DNA of 33,171 nt, from the NCBI GenBank assembly GCA_964499015.1, contig CAZCJA010000019.1:1-33171 (forward strand), in the 5' to 3' direction. Shown here piece by piece: positions 9,225 to 17,642 of the stretch. The notes beneath the pieces are model-generated. The model saw only the letters and a list, made by a program, of their open reading frames with translations. It made no database searches and was not told where the DNA came from. This DNA comes from CAZCJA01 sp964499015 (GTDB lineage: Bacteria > Elusimicrobiota > Elusimicrobia > F11). The position numbers and the translations under genes are program-made. How positions within the stretch are numbered: position 1 is the stretch's first letter; the number at the start of each line of letters is the position of its first letter.

Positions 9225-10172
9225 ATGGCGACCAAACGCCTGCACTTGAACAATCAAGAAGAGGCCGTCACTCTTTTCGGGCAGAACGATCATTATCTCC
9301 GCGAGCTCGAACGGAAATACCAAGTCCAATTTTTTGTCCGTCCATCCACCTTGCCCTCGGGCGCGGGCCTAACGCTCGCGATCCGCGGACGTTCCCAGCA
9401 AATCGACAAAGCTCTAATGGCGCTGGAAATGCGCCGGCAAACTCCGCTCGCCGCGCCGAAGAGCTCGCTCGAAAAACCGCTGGCCGCCGGCCGCAGCAAA
9501 GACATGATCATCAAATCCATTTCCGGGCACGCGATCTCGCCGCGCACCAACAACCAGCGCGAATACATTAAGGCGATGCGCGATTTCGATCTCGTCATCG
9601 GCATCGGCCCCGCGGGAACCGGTAAAACGTTTTTGGCGGTGGCCTTCGCGCTTGCGGAACTGGAATCCGGGCGCTTCAACAAAATCGTTTTGACGCGGCC
9701 CGTGGTTGAAGCCGGCGAAAAACTGGGCTTTCTTCCCGGCGACCTGTACGAAAAAGTCCATCCGTACTTGCGCCCGCTGTACGACGCGTTCTTCACCGTG
9801 GTCGGTCCGGAACGCTTCCGCATCATGAAGGAAGACGAAATTCTGGAAATCGTTCCGCTGGCCTACATGCGCGGCCGAACGCTCGATAACGCCATCATCA
9901 TTCTCGATGAAGCGCAGAACACCACACCCGAACAAATGAAAATGTTCCTCACGCGAATGGGCAACAACTCGAAAGTCATCGTCAACGGCGACCTAACGCA
10001 AATCGATTTAGAGAACAAGAAGCGTTCCGGCCTCTTGAACATCGACAGGATTTTAAAAGACGTTGAAGGCATCCAATTTACGCGCTTCACCGGAGAAGAC
10101 ATCGTCCGCCACAGCTTGGTGCAGAAGATTTTGAAGGCGTACGACGCTCATGAGAAGGATTCAATTTCATGA
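9225..10172 (+). CDS. phoH: PhoH-like ATPase
   Basis: The 315-residue cytosolic P-loop NTPase has the usual PhoH-like length. An N-terminal KH-like region (about 1-80) precedes the ATPase core with Walker A GIGPAGTGKTFLAVA (about 126-140), Walker B IIILDEAQNTTPEQMKMFLT (about 224-243) and the NGDLTQIDL sensor segment. Family members are linked to RNA metabolism and often lie beside ybeY, as they do here two genes downstream. The ATG follows the aspS stop with no gap, and its TGA overlaps the next gene as ATGA. A role with YbeY in rRNA or ribosome quality control is inferred from context. Confidence 0.93.
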   Translation: MATKRLHLNNQEEAVTLFGQNDHYLRELERKYQVQFFVRPSTLPSGAGLTLAIRGRSQQIDKALMALEMRRQTPLAAPKSSLEKPLAAGRSKDMIIKSISGHAISPRTNNQREYIKAMRDFDLVIGIGPAGTGKTFLAVAFALAELESGRFNKIVLTRPVVEAGEKLGFLPGDLYEKVHPYLRPLYDAFFTVVGPERFRIMKEDEILEIVPLAYMRGRTLDNAIIILDEAQNTTPEQMKMFLTRMGNNSKVIVNGDLTQIDLENKKRSGLLNIDRILKDVEGIQFTRFTGEDIVRHSLVQKILKAYDAHEKDSIS

Positions 10173-11701
10173 TCCGCAAGCCGGTCATTGATTTCACGCG
10201 CTCCCTGCTTTCGCGCGTCGTGTCGTGGCTCGATAAAGTGGAAGAACGCTCCCCGCGCGCCCAAGGCCGCCCGTGGCATCTAAAGGAAATCCACTTCCCC
10301 CCGTTCATCATTGCGCTCGTCTCAACCGCGCTCCTTTTTGTTTCGCTCTTTTACGGCCATGAACCGTCCTGGATCTACGTCAGCCTACTCGGCATTTTCT
10401 CGGTCCTGTCCGTTTCGCTCTTCACCATTTATCTAAAGAAAGACCAGCCGCAGCTCGCCAAAAGCGACGATGCGATGGCGCTGCTGTCCGTTATCTTTTT
10501 TGCCACTGTCGTCTGCATCAAAGCGGTCTCATACTTCTCCGTGAAGAACACCTGGCTGTCCATTTATCTGACGCCGGTGACGATCGCCGCGCTGTTGACC
10601 ACGCTTCTCCTGCACCAGCGCCTCGGCATGGTGATTGGCTTTGTCACGGCGCTTTTCTACGGCATCCTGAACGATTTTTCCCTTACGGTCACCGTTGTCG
10701 GCACGATCGGCGGCGTTACCATGGCCGCCATGGTGGGCAGCGCGCGCACCGCGCACGATATTTGGCGCTCGGGCCTGATCACGGGCTTGGCGCAGTCGTT
10801 TGCTGCGCTCTTTATTGGCGTGAGCCTCGGCTGGAACAATCACAACATCGGCCTGCACACGCTTTCCGCGTTCGGCAGCGGAATTTTGGCGTCGTTTGTC
10901 GCGCTCGGCGCGCGTCCGTTCTTGGAAAGCTTTTTTTCACGCACCTCAAATCTTCGTTTACTGGAATTGGCCGACGTTAACCATCCGCTTTTGAAAAAAA
11001 TGAGCATTGAAGCGCCGGGAACGTTCCACCATTCGCTGATCGTCGCTTCTCTTGCGGAAGACGCCGCAAATTCCATCGGCGCCAATGGCCTGCTCTGCCG
11101 CGTGGGCGCGTACTTTCACGACATCGGCAAAATGGTCAAGGCCGAATACTTTATTGAGAACCAAGGAACGTTCGGCAATCCGCACGATCAAGTGAGCCCG
11201 TCCCTTTCGAAGCTGGTGATCACCTCGCATGTAAAGGAAGGCATGGCGCTCGCCGCGGCAAGCAAACTCGACCAGCAAATCGCCGATTTCATCCCCCAGC
11301 ACCATGGAACGTCGCAAATCGAATATTTCTACCGCAAAGCGCTCAAGCTTGAAGAAGGCGAGGAAGAGAAAGAAGAAGTGGACGCCGAAGATTACCGCTA
11401 TCCGGGGCCAAAACCGCAGTCGCGCGAAACCGCGATCGTGATGCTGTCCGATTCCGTGGAAGCCGCAAGCCGCACGCTGGAAGACCCCAATCACCAGCGC
11501 TACAAAGATTTGGTCTACAAGATCGTGAACAAAAAACTTTTTGACGGCCAGCTGGATGAAACAACCCTGACGCTGAAAGATCTGCACACCATTGCCGAAC
11601 GTTTCACGGCGACATTAACGTCCATACATCACGCCCGCATCCCCTATCCGGACGCGAACAAGCCCGCGCAACATGCCGAAGGCCTCATCCCGCCCAAATA
11701 A
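10169..11701 (+). CDS. 7TM-HD phosphohydrolase (PgpH/YqfF-like) lacking the extracellular domain
   Basis: The protein has 510 residues. Residues about 45-245 form seven or eight membrane helices, and residues about 270-490 form a cytosolic HD domain with APGTFHHSLIVASLAEDAAN (His pair), AYFHDIGKM (the HD dyad), SHVKEG, FIPQHHGT and VMLSDSVEAASRTL. This is the architecture of PgpH-type c-di-AMP phosphodiesterases. Those proteins are usually about 700 residues and carry a large N-terminal extracellular 7TMR-HDED domain. Here only about 45 residues precede the first helix, so that sensor is missing. The metal-binding residues look intact. The phoH-HD-ybeY order is the common one. c-di-AMP hydrolysis is likely but unproven; no cyclase for it is in the window. 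Confidence 0.88.
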   Translation: MIRKPVIDFTRSLLSRVVSWLDKVEERSPRAQGRPWHLKEIHFPPFIIALVSTALLFVSLFYGHEPSWIYVSLLGIFSVLSVSLFTIYLKKDQPQLAKSDDAMALLSVIFFATVVCIKAVSYFSVKNTWLSIYLTPVTIAALLTTLLLHQRLGMVIGFVTALFYGILNDFSLTVTVVGTIGGVTMAAMVGSARTAHDIWRSGLITGLAQSFAALFIGVSLGWNNHNIGLHTLSAFGSGILASFVALGARPFLESFFSRTSNLRLLELADVNHPLLKKMSIEAPGTFHHSLIVASLAEDAANSIGANGLLCRVGAYFHDIGKMVKAEYFIENQGTFGNPHDQVSPSLSKLVITSHVKEGMALAAASKLDQQIADFIPQHHGTSQIEYFYRKALKLEEGEEEKEEVDAEDYRYPGPKPQSRETAIVMLSDSVEAASRTLEDPNHQRYKDLVYKIVNKKLFDGQLDETTLTLKDLHTIAERFTATLTSIHHARIPYPDANKPAQHAEGLIPPK

Positions 11702-12107
11702 CGCGTTGCGCTCGCCGGTACCCTCTCGTATTGCCGCTAAAATAGTCCGCGGCGTCCTGAAGTCGGAAAAGAAATCCACCCAACGTGAGATCAATGTCGT
11801 TTTTGTGGACAACCGAAAAATCCGCACGCTCAGCAAAAAATTTCTCGACGCCGACCACGAAACCGACGTGATCGCGTTCAATTATGAAGACGCACACGAC
11901 GCGCCGTTTGGAGACGTTTTTATTTCCCTGCCCATGGCCAAATACAACGCCTCCCGCTTCGGCGAGGCGTTCAAGACGGAAGTGGTGCGTCTGATCATTC
12001 ACGGAACGCTTCACCTTTTGGGCTATGACGACCATGGCAAAGCCAAAAAAATCATGTGGGCAAAGCAGGAAAAGCTCGTAGCCAACCTAAAAGGACTCGC
12101 CTCGTGA
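11673..12107 (+). CDS. ybeY: Endoribonuclease YbeY (16S rRNA maturation factor)
   Basis: YbeY is a zinc-dependent protein for 16S rRNA 3'-end processing and ribosome quality control. The 144 residues contain INVVFVDNRKIRTLSKKFLD, the DVIAFNYED strand and the metal motif HGTLHLLGYDDH. In Escherichia coli the third His follows the second by six positions (HxxxHxxxxxH); here that place is Asp and the His comes one position later, a variant that I think also occurs in other lineages. The ATG start overlaps the HD gene by 29 bases; an in-frame TTG at 11706, after that gene's stop, is an alternative. The end overlaps the next start as GTGA. Confidence 0.92.
   Translation: MPKASSRPNNALRSPVPSRIAAKIVRGVLKSEKKSTQREINVVFVDNRKIRTLSKKFLDADHETDVIAFNYEDAHDAPFGDVFISLPMAKYNASRFGEAFKTEVVRLIIHGTLHLLGYDDHGKAKKIMWAKQEKLVANLKGLAS
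12091..12095 (+). promoter_or_regulatory. Shine-Dalgarno site for the first CNNM gene
   Basis: AAGGA lies 8 bases before GTG 12104. It decides this start against the GTG at 12056, which would add 16 basic residues read from the ybeY 3' end. Confidence 0.55.
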
Positions 12108-13126
12108 CGTTCTTTGAACCGCTTTTGGCCCTGGCTTTCCTCGCGGGCTCGGCATTTTTCTCCGCCGCCGAAACCGCGCTGGTCACGCTGTCCACGCAGA
12201 AAACAAAGCATTTGGCCCTGCAGTATCCCAAGCTCACGAATCATTTGATCGGCTGGTTGGCCCGTCCGCATGAATTGATCATCGTGATCCTTATCGGCAG
12301 CACCATCAGCGTGATCCTCTTCGCGGCGTTCCTAACATCCTTCGCGCTGAAAGTCTTCGATTCCTACACAACGACGCAGATCGAAGCGGCGAGCTGGCTG
12401 GTCCAGACGTTTTTGATGCTCATATTCGGCGAGATGGTGCCCAAATTTTTGGGGCGCCTTTATCCGGAGCAGCTTAGTCTTTTGGCGCTGCCTTGGCTGG
12501 GTATCACGCGTAAAATATTCGCCCCCATCGTGCGGCTTTCCACGAAAGTGGTGACCGTGTTCATGCCGTCGTGGGTATCGACACCCATTAGTTCCTATTT
12601 AACCTTCAGCATCGACGAACTTCGCTCCGTCCTGGAAGAAGCCCAACCGCGCACCGTGCCGCAGAAAGAATCGCTCACAATGATGCAACGCGTCATCGAT
12701 ATCACGAAAAAATCCGCCCAGGAAATCATGACGCCAATCGACAAAGTCGATTACGTCGACCTGGACCTTCCCGTCGACCGCGACGACATCATCGACCTTA
12801 TGATCGAAAACGGGCACACGCGCACACCCGTGCGCAAAAACAAGGATTTCGTGGGCTACATCCACACGCACGACCTAATCGCCACGATCGTCGAAGACCG
12901 CGGACAAGATTTTTCGTATCTCGTTTTGGCCGCGCACACAATCAGCCCGACCATGCACGTCAGTGAGTTACTGCAGCTTTTTAAGACCACCAGCGTTCAT
13001 CTTGGCTTTGTGCGCGGCGCCGACAACGCGATGATCGGGCTTGTTTCACTGGAAGATGTTTTGGAAGAAATTACCGGTGAAATTTTGGATGAATACGACG
13101 TCACGCACGCGGCGGCCAATCCATGA
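12104..13126 (+). CDS. CNNM/HlyC-CorC family transporter with CBS pair (copy 1)
   Basis: The 340-residue protein has a DUF21/CNNM membrane domain (residues about 1-150) with SAFFSAAETALVTLS and the signature FGEMVPKFLG, then two CBS domains (about 205-325) starting at EIMTPIDKVDYVDL and ending at GLVSLEDVLEEITGEILDEY. Relatives export or regulate Mg2+ and Co2+, with nucleotide binding by the CBS pair. The C-terminal CorC_HlyC domain is absent. The GTG start is chosen for its Shine-Dalgarno site and the GTGA overlap with ybeY. It lies in tandem with a second homologue; the two may form a heterodimer, since CNNM proteins work as dimers (inference). In other genomes ybeY is likewise often followed by a CorC-type gene. 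Confidence 0.88.
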   Translation: MTFFEPLLALAFLAGSAFFSAAETALVTLSTQKTKHLALQYPKLTNHLIGWLARPHELIIVILIGSTISVILFAAFLTSFALKVFDSYTTTQIEAASWLVQTFLMLIFGEMVPKFLGRLYPEQLSLLALPWLGITRKIFAPIVRLSTKVVTVFMPSWVSTPISSYLTFSIDELRSVLEEAQPRTVPQKESLTMMQRVIDITKKSAQEIMTPIDKVDYVDLDLPVDRDDIIDLMIENGHTRTPVRKNKDFVGYIHTHDLIATIVEDRGQDFSYLVLAAHTISPTMHVSELLQLFKTTSVHLGFVRGADNAMIGLVSLEDVLEEITGEILDEYDVTHAAANP

Positions 13127-14106
13127 GCATCATCGCCGCGCAACTCGTTTTTATCGGTGTTCTCCTGGTGTTATCGGCGCTCTGTTCAGCCACCGAAGTG
13201 GCCTATACGGGCCTGAACCTGTCGCAAATAAAACGCATCAATCGCATCAAGCCGGGCGCCGTGGAAATTTGGGAGAAGCATCCCGACCGGATTTTGGCGA
13301 CGATATTGCTTTCCAACAATGCCGTTAACATTGCCATGGGCGTTATCTCAGCCAGCATGGCGGCGAAAGTGGGATATCTCCTCGGCGTTCGCCAATCCCT
13401 CGCCATCCTTATTTTCGGCTTCCTGCTCGGAACCATCGTTTTGATTTTCGGCGAAATCGTGCCCAAGACTTTGGCGCGGCACTACTCGATCCCGTGGGCC
13501 CTGTTCATCACGCCATTCATGCAGCGTTGGACCAAAATCGTCGATCCGCTTTCCCGCGCCGCGGCAAAATTCACCAATTATCTCTTGATCGGTTTCCGCA
13601 AACGCCCGGAAACGCCGTACCTGCAGGAGCAGGAGTTGAAGCAAATTCTCGAGAACGCCGCCCTGCCGAGCCATTCCAAAAAGATTTTGGACAACCTGCT
13701 CGAATTTTCCTCCACCAAAGTGCGCGACATCATGGTCGCGCGCAACGACATGCTGGCGATCGCCAACGATCTGCCGATGGAAAAAATCATTCGCAGCGTT
13801 CTCGTATCGGGATTTTCGCGCATCCCGGTTTACAGCGGAACGCTCAACCGCATGGTCGGCATCCTGTACGCGAAAGACCTTTTGCTGGCCCTGCGCACCA
13901 GCACGCTGATCAACCTGGACGACGTTTTGCGTCCGCTGCACTTTGTCGAGCCCGATCTGCCACTTTCGGCGCTCTTGCGCCTGTTTAAAACCGGTCACCA
14001 CCATATGGCCTTGGTCCGCCGCGGTGAAGACGGCCCGATTGAAGGCCTGGTTACGCTTCAAGACGCTCTGGAATCCATCGTGGGCGATATCCACGAGGAA
14101 ATATGA
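13123..14106 (+). CDS. CNNM/HlyC-CorC family transporter with CBS pair (copy 2)
   Basis: The 327-residue protein is a diverged paralogue of the preceding gene. The DUF21 membrane domain shows LSALCSATEVAYTGLNLSQI, a polar helix LLSNNAVNIAMGVISASMAA and FGEIVPKTLARHY. The CBS pair runs from REDI-like VRDIMVARNDMLAIANDL (about 203) to GLVTLQDALESIVGDIHEEI at the end. No C-terminal CorC domain is present. The ATGA overlap with copy 1 fits equal-dose translation of a heteromeric pair. Mg2+/divalent ion transport is the family role; the real ion is unknown. Confidence 0.87.
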   Translation: MSIIAAQLVFIGVLLVLSALCSATEVAYTGLNLSQIKRINRIKPGAVEIWEKHPDRILATILLSNNAVNIAMGVISASMAAKVGYLLGVRQSLAILIFGFLLGTIVLIFGEIVPKTLARHYSIPWALFITPFMQRWTKIVDPLSRAAAKFTNYLLIGFRKRPETPYLQEQELKQILENAALPSHSKKILDNLLEFSSTKVRDIMVARNDMLAIANDLPMEKIIRSVLVSGFSRIPVYSGTLNRMVGILYAKDLLLALRTSTLINLDDVLRPLHFVEPDLPLSALLRLFKTGHHHMALVRRGEDGPIEGLVTLQDALESIVGDIHEEI

Positions 14107-14693
14107 GCCTGCTCACTGAATCAGCGCTGGTTTTACGCCGCACGCGGCATCTGGAGCACGACGCTCGACTCACCGTTCTTTTGCGCAACGAAGGAAAGGT
14201 TATGGTGACAATCAAAAGCGCAGCCAAACCCAAATCGCGGCTGCGCGTCTTTCAGGAACCGTTTACGCGCGCGGATCTACAGCTTTTTCTGCCGCCGCAT
14301 GGACTGTATGCTCGGCTATTGCAGGGCACATTGATCAACACGCACCCGAATTTGCGTCAAAACCCGCTGGCCTTTCATGCGGCGTGCCGCGCCGCGGAGA
14401 CGGTGGACGTTCTACTGCCCTTTCGCGCTCCGGCGCCCGAGGCATTTGATATTCTTGAACACGCTTTACAGGCGTTGAACAACTCCGGCAATGTCACTGT
14501 GGAATGGGCGCTCTTTGCACTCCGGCTTTTAAAGGCCCTGGGGCATGGTGATCACTCCCAAGAAGTCTTAAAATGGCTGCACCCCGATAATCCGACGTCC
14601 ATGGAACGGGCCATTACAGCGCTTGAGGCAGAATTGGAGCGGGTGTTGCCGCGCAAGCTGAAATCAAGCGATCTCTCTCTCGAACATGCGTAA
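14103..14693 (+). CDS. recO: DNA repair protein RecO, short form
   Basis: RecO binds single-stranded DNA and helps RecR load RecA at gaps. The N-terminal OB-fold begins with ESALVLRRTRHLEHDARLTV and contains GKVMVTIKSAAKPKSRL, which is typical. The following helical region (AFHAACRAAETVDVLLPF) fits the RecO helical bundle. At 196 residues it is shorter than the usual 230-260, and only one Cys remains, so the four-Cys zinc finger found in many RecO proteins is absent. The call is supported by its place after CNNM genes and before glyQ, a common order. It overlaps both neighbours (ATGA, and 8 bases with glyQ). Confidence 0.85.
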   Translation: MSLLTESALVLRRTRHLEHDARLTVLLRNEGKVMVTIKSAAKPKSRLRVFQEPFTRADLQLFLPPHGLYARLLQGTLINTHPNLRQNPLAFHAACRAAETVDVLLPFRAPAPEAFDILEHALQALNNSGNVTVEWALFALRLLKALGHGDHSQEVLKWLHPDNPTSMERAITALEAELERVLPRKLKSSDLSLEHA

Positions 14694-15564
14694 CAAAAAA
14701 AACACAGGAAAATCATTTCAAGACATCATTTTTACTTTGGAGCGTTTCTGGGCGAAACGCGGCTGTCTTATTTTTCAGCCGTACGACCTCGAGAAAGGCG
14801 CCGGCACGTTTAATCCCGCCACGTTTTTAAGAAGCTTGGGACCGAAACCCTGGGCGGTCGCTTACGTTGAGCCCTCGCGCCGCCCGACCGATGGACGCTA
14901 CGGCGAAAACCCCAACCGCCTGCAGCGCTACTATCAATTTCAAGCCTTGATCAAACCCGCGCCCGACAACATTCAGAGAATGTATCTGGAATCGCTGGAG
15001 CAGATCGGCATCGACACCAAAAGCCACGACATTCGCTTCGTTGAAGACGATTGGGAATCCCCCACGCTGGGCGCTTGGGGACTCGGTTGGGAAGTATGGC
15101 TCGACGGAATGGAAATCACACAATTTACGTTCTTCCAGCAGGTCGGCGGCATTGATTTGGACCCGATCTCGGTTGAAATCACCTACGGATTGGAACGCCT
15201 CGCCATGTTCTCGCAGAAAAAGAACAACGTCTTCGACGTCGAATGGACCAACGGCGTGACTTACGGCGACGTGCACAAAAACGACGAGCGCCAATTCTCC
15301 GAATTCAATTTCTCGATGACCGAGCCGGACGTCTTGCGCCGCCATTTTGAAGATTACGAAGCGCTGGGCAAAAAACTGCTCAGCAAGAAACTGCCGCTGC
15401 CGGCGTACGACGCGACGATGAAATGCTCGCATCTCTTTAATCTTCTGGACGCGCGCGGAGCGATCTCCGTGTCCGAACGCACCACGTTCATCGGCCGCAT
15501 CCGCAATCTGGCCAAGGGCGTGGCCGAAACCTATTTGGCAACCAATGAAAAAACACCCGCTTAA
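14686..15564 (+). CDS. glyQ: Glycine--tRNA ligase alpha subunit
   Basis: GlyQ is the catalytic subunit of the alpha2beta2 bacterial glycyl-tRNA synthetase. The 292 residues match the family. Strong motifs are FWAKRGCLIFQPYDLEKGAG, the motif-2 region AYVEPSRRPTDGRYGENPNR (about 64-83), RFVEDDWESPTLGAWGLGWE, EITQFTFFQQVGG and VEITYGLERLAMF. It starts inside the recO 3' end and ends 20 bases inside glyS, so the two subunits are surely coupled. Confidence 0.97.
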   Translation: MRNKKNTGKSFQDIIFTLERFWAKRGCLIFQPYDLEKGAGTFNPATFLRSLGPKPWAVAYVEPSRRPTDGRYGENPNRLQRYYQFQALIKPAPDNIQRMYLESLEQIGIDTKSHDIRFVEDDWESPTLGAWGLGWEVWLDGMEITQFTFFQQVGGIDLDPISVEITYGLERLAMFSQKKNNVFDVEWTNGVTYGDVHKNDERQFSEFNFSMTEPDVLRRHFEDYEALGKKLLSKKLPLPAYDATMKCSHLFNLLDARGAISVSERTTFIGRIRNLAKGVAETYLATNEKTPA

Positions 15565-17641
15565 AAACGCTCTTCTCGAAATCGGCACTGAAGAACTGCC
15601 GGCACGCTTCATCACGCCCGCACTCGAGCAATTAAAGCAGCTCACTTCGACGCTGCTGAGTGAACAAGGCCTCGAATTCACCGCCGTGCAGACGTGGGGC
15701 ACGCCGCGGCGCTTGGTTGTCTTTATCCAAGGGCTCTCAGATAAAGCCAAAGACATCGAGAATATTGTTGTCGGCCCTCCTCCGCAGGTCGCTCAAAATG
15801 AAAAAGGCGAATGGACGCCGGTGGCCGTGGGCTTTGCCAAAGCGCAGGGCATTGCGCTCAAAGATCTGGCGTTCCGCGAAACGCCGAAAGGACAACGCCT
15901 TGTGGCCGTCCATCAGCGTAAAGGACAAACCGCCGAGACGATTCTTAAAACGTTTTTCCCCATCCTCATTCAGAAGATTTATTTCCCCAAAACGATGGTT
16001 TGGGAACCGACGCGCTTCCGTTTTGCCCGGCCGATCCGCTGGATCGTCGCTTTGTACGGAACGAAAGTGGTGCGCTTCCGTTTGGCGGGCGTGCTGGCCG
16101 ACAAGAACAGCTATGGATTGCTTGCGCTCGGAGGACAACGCATCGCCATTTCGAACCCCGACAAATACAAAAGCGTTCTCCAAGGCCGCTGTATTTTGGT
16201 CGACCCGAACGATCGCCGCACCAATATTTTGAAAATGCTCGACACACAGGCAAAGAAGCTTAAGGCGACGCCGATGATCGACGAAACCCTTTTGGACGAA
16301 GTTATCCAACTCACAGAATACCCGACCGCGATCGTCGGCCAATTCCAGGAATCTTACTTGGCTCTGCCCAAAGAGGTTTTGGTGAGCGTGCTCAAAAAAC
16401 ACCAGAAGTTTTTCCCCATCGAATCTTCCAAGGGAAAACTGACCAATTCGTTCATCGGTATCCGCAATGGGGTCTCCGACCAGCAGGAGACCGTCCGCGA
16501 CGGCTACGAACGCGTGCTTTCCGCCCGTTTGGCCGATGCCCACTTCTTTTTCGAACATGACTTAAATGTCCGATTGGAAGATTTGGCGCCGAAACTGACC
16601 GGCATCGGCTTTCACGCGAAACTCGGCTCGCTTCACGACAAAACGGAGCGCGTGCTCACGCTGATCGACAAGCTTCAGCGCTGGCTTACGCTGCCGGATG
16701 ATGTGCTCGTCAACGCCAAACGCGCCGCGCGTTTGTCCAAAACCGATTTATTAACGCAGATGGTCGGCGAATTTCCCGAGCTGCAGGGCATCGCCGGCCG
16801 CTTCTATGCGGAAAGACAGGAAAAGAAAGAAGTGGCGGTCGCGATTGAAGAGCATTTATGGCCTCTCTCGGCCGATGGAAAACTGCCGACGGCAGTTGAA
16901 GGCGCGGTGGTCGCGCTGGCCGATAAGCTGGACACGTTAGCCGCCGACTTCTCTGTGGGCTTAATTCCAACGGGATCGAATGATCCCTACGCGCTGCGCC
17001 GCGCCGCCATCGGCGTGATCCGCATCCTGATTGAATGGAAATGGGACGCTTCCCTCAGTGATTTGGTGAATTTGGCGTTTGAAGGCTTGAAGGAAAAGAA
17101 CGGACAGAAAGAACTGCTTGCCTTCTTCGAACAGCGGCTCGGCGCTTGGTTTGAAAACCAAGGCTTTCGTCCGGACGAAGTGGAGGCGGTCTTGGCCAAC
17201 AAAGACCAGAGTGTGATCACGGTCAAAGAAAAGCTCAAGGAGCTGAAAACCATTCGCACCATGCCGGAATTCGAATCCATGTCCGCCGCCATCAAACGCG
17301 CCCACAATCTTTTGAAGCAAGCGCGCGAAAAAGGCTGGAAAGACGCGGACGGAAACTTGGACGACATCACCGCCGCCGATCCCGCGGAAGCCTCGCTCAA
17401 ATTCGCACTGATGGCCGCGAAACCGAAAGTTTCCAACGCGCTCCAGCACGGACATTTCCGCGAGGCGTTCCTGGAACTTTCTCCCCTTAGAAAACCGGTG
17501 GATGACTTTTTCACCGGCGTCATGATCATGGTGGAAGACGAAAAAGTACGCTCCGAACGCCTACGCCTGCTCGCTCAGCTAAAGAAACTCTTCGATTCCG
17601 TCGCCGATTTCTCAAAACTCCAGATCACCGCGCCGAAATAA
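15545..17641 (+). CDS. glyS: Glycine--tRNA ligase beta subunit
   Basis: GlyS binds tRNA-Gly and completes the heterotetrameric enzyme. The 698 residues are the usual size. The N terminus LLEIGTEELPARFITPALEQ, VGPPPQVAQNEKGEWTP, MVWEPTRFRFARPIRWIVAL and the central HD-like region with ELQGIAGRFYA and GLIPTGSNDPYALRRAAIGV are all typical. The C-terminal anticodon-binding part runs from about 560. The ATG at 15545 gives the standard N terminus although it overlaps glyQ by 20 bases. Confidence 0.97.
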   Translation: MKKHPLKNALLEIGTEELPARFITPALEQLKQLTSTLLSEQGLEFTAVQTWGTPRRLVVFIQGLSDKAKDIENIVVGPPPQVAQNEKGEWTPVAVGFAKAQGIALKDLAFRETPKGQRLVAVHQRKGQTAETILKTFFPILIQKIYFPKTMVWEPTRFRFARPIRWIVALYGTKVVRFRLAGVLADKNSYGLLALGGQRIAISNPDKYKSVLQGRCILVDPNDRRTNILKMLDTQAKKLKATPMIDETLLDEVIQLTEYPTAIVGQFQESYLALPKEVLVSVLKKHQKFFPIESSKGKLTNSFIGIRNGVSDQQETVRDGYERVLSARLADAHFFFEHDLNVRLEDLAPKLTGIGFHAKLGSLHDKTERVLTLIDKLQRWLTLPDDVLVNAKRAARLSKTDLLTQMVGEFPELQGIAGRFYAERQEKKEVAVAIEEHLWPLSADGKLPTAVEGAVVALADKLDTLAADFSVGLIPTGSNDPYALRRAAIGVIRILIEWKWDASLSDLVNLAFEGLKEKNGQKELLAFFEQRLGAWFENQGFRPDEVEAVLANKDQSVITVKEKLKELKTIRTMPEFESMSAAIKRAHNLLKQAREKGWKDADGNLDDITAADPAEASLKFALMAAKPKVSNALQHGHFREAFLELSPLRKPVDDFFTGVMIMVEDEKVRSERLRLLAQLKKLFDSVADFSKLQITAPK

Positions 17642-17642
17642 C

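Noticed and set aside
12056..12103. Longer first CNNM protein from GTG 12056
   Set aside because: The added residues are basic and read from the ybeY end; GTG 12104 has a Shine-Dalgarno site and overlaps the ybeY stop.
15737..16558. Long minus-strand open frames opposite glyS, aspS and the CNNM genes
   Set aside because: They lie entirely opposite strongly conserved genes, lack motifs and starts with ribosome sites, and reflect GC-rich codon bias.
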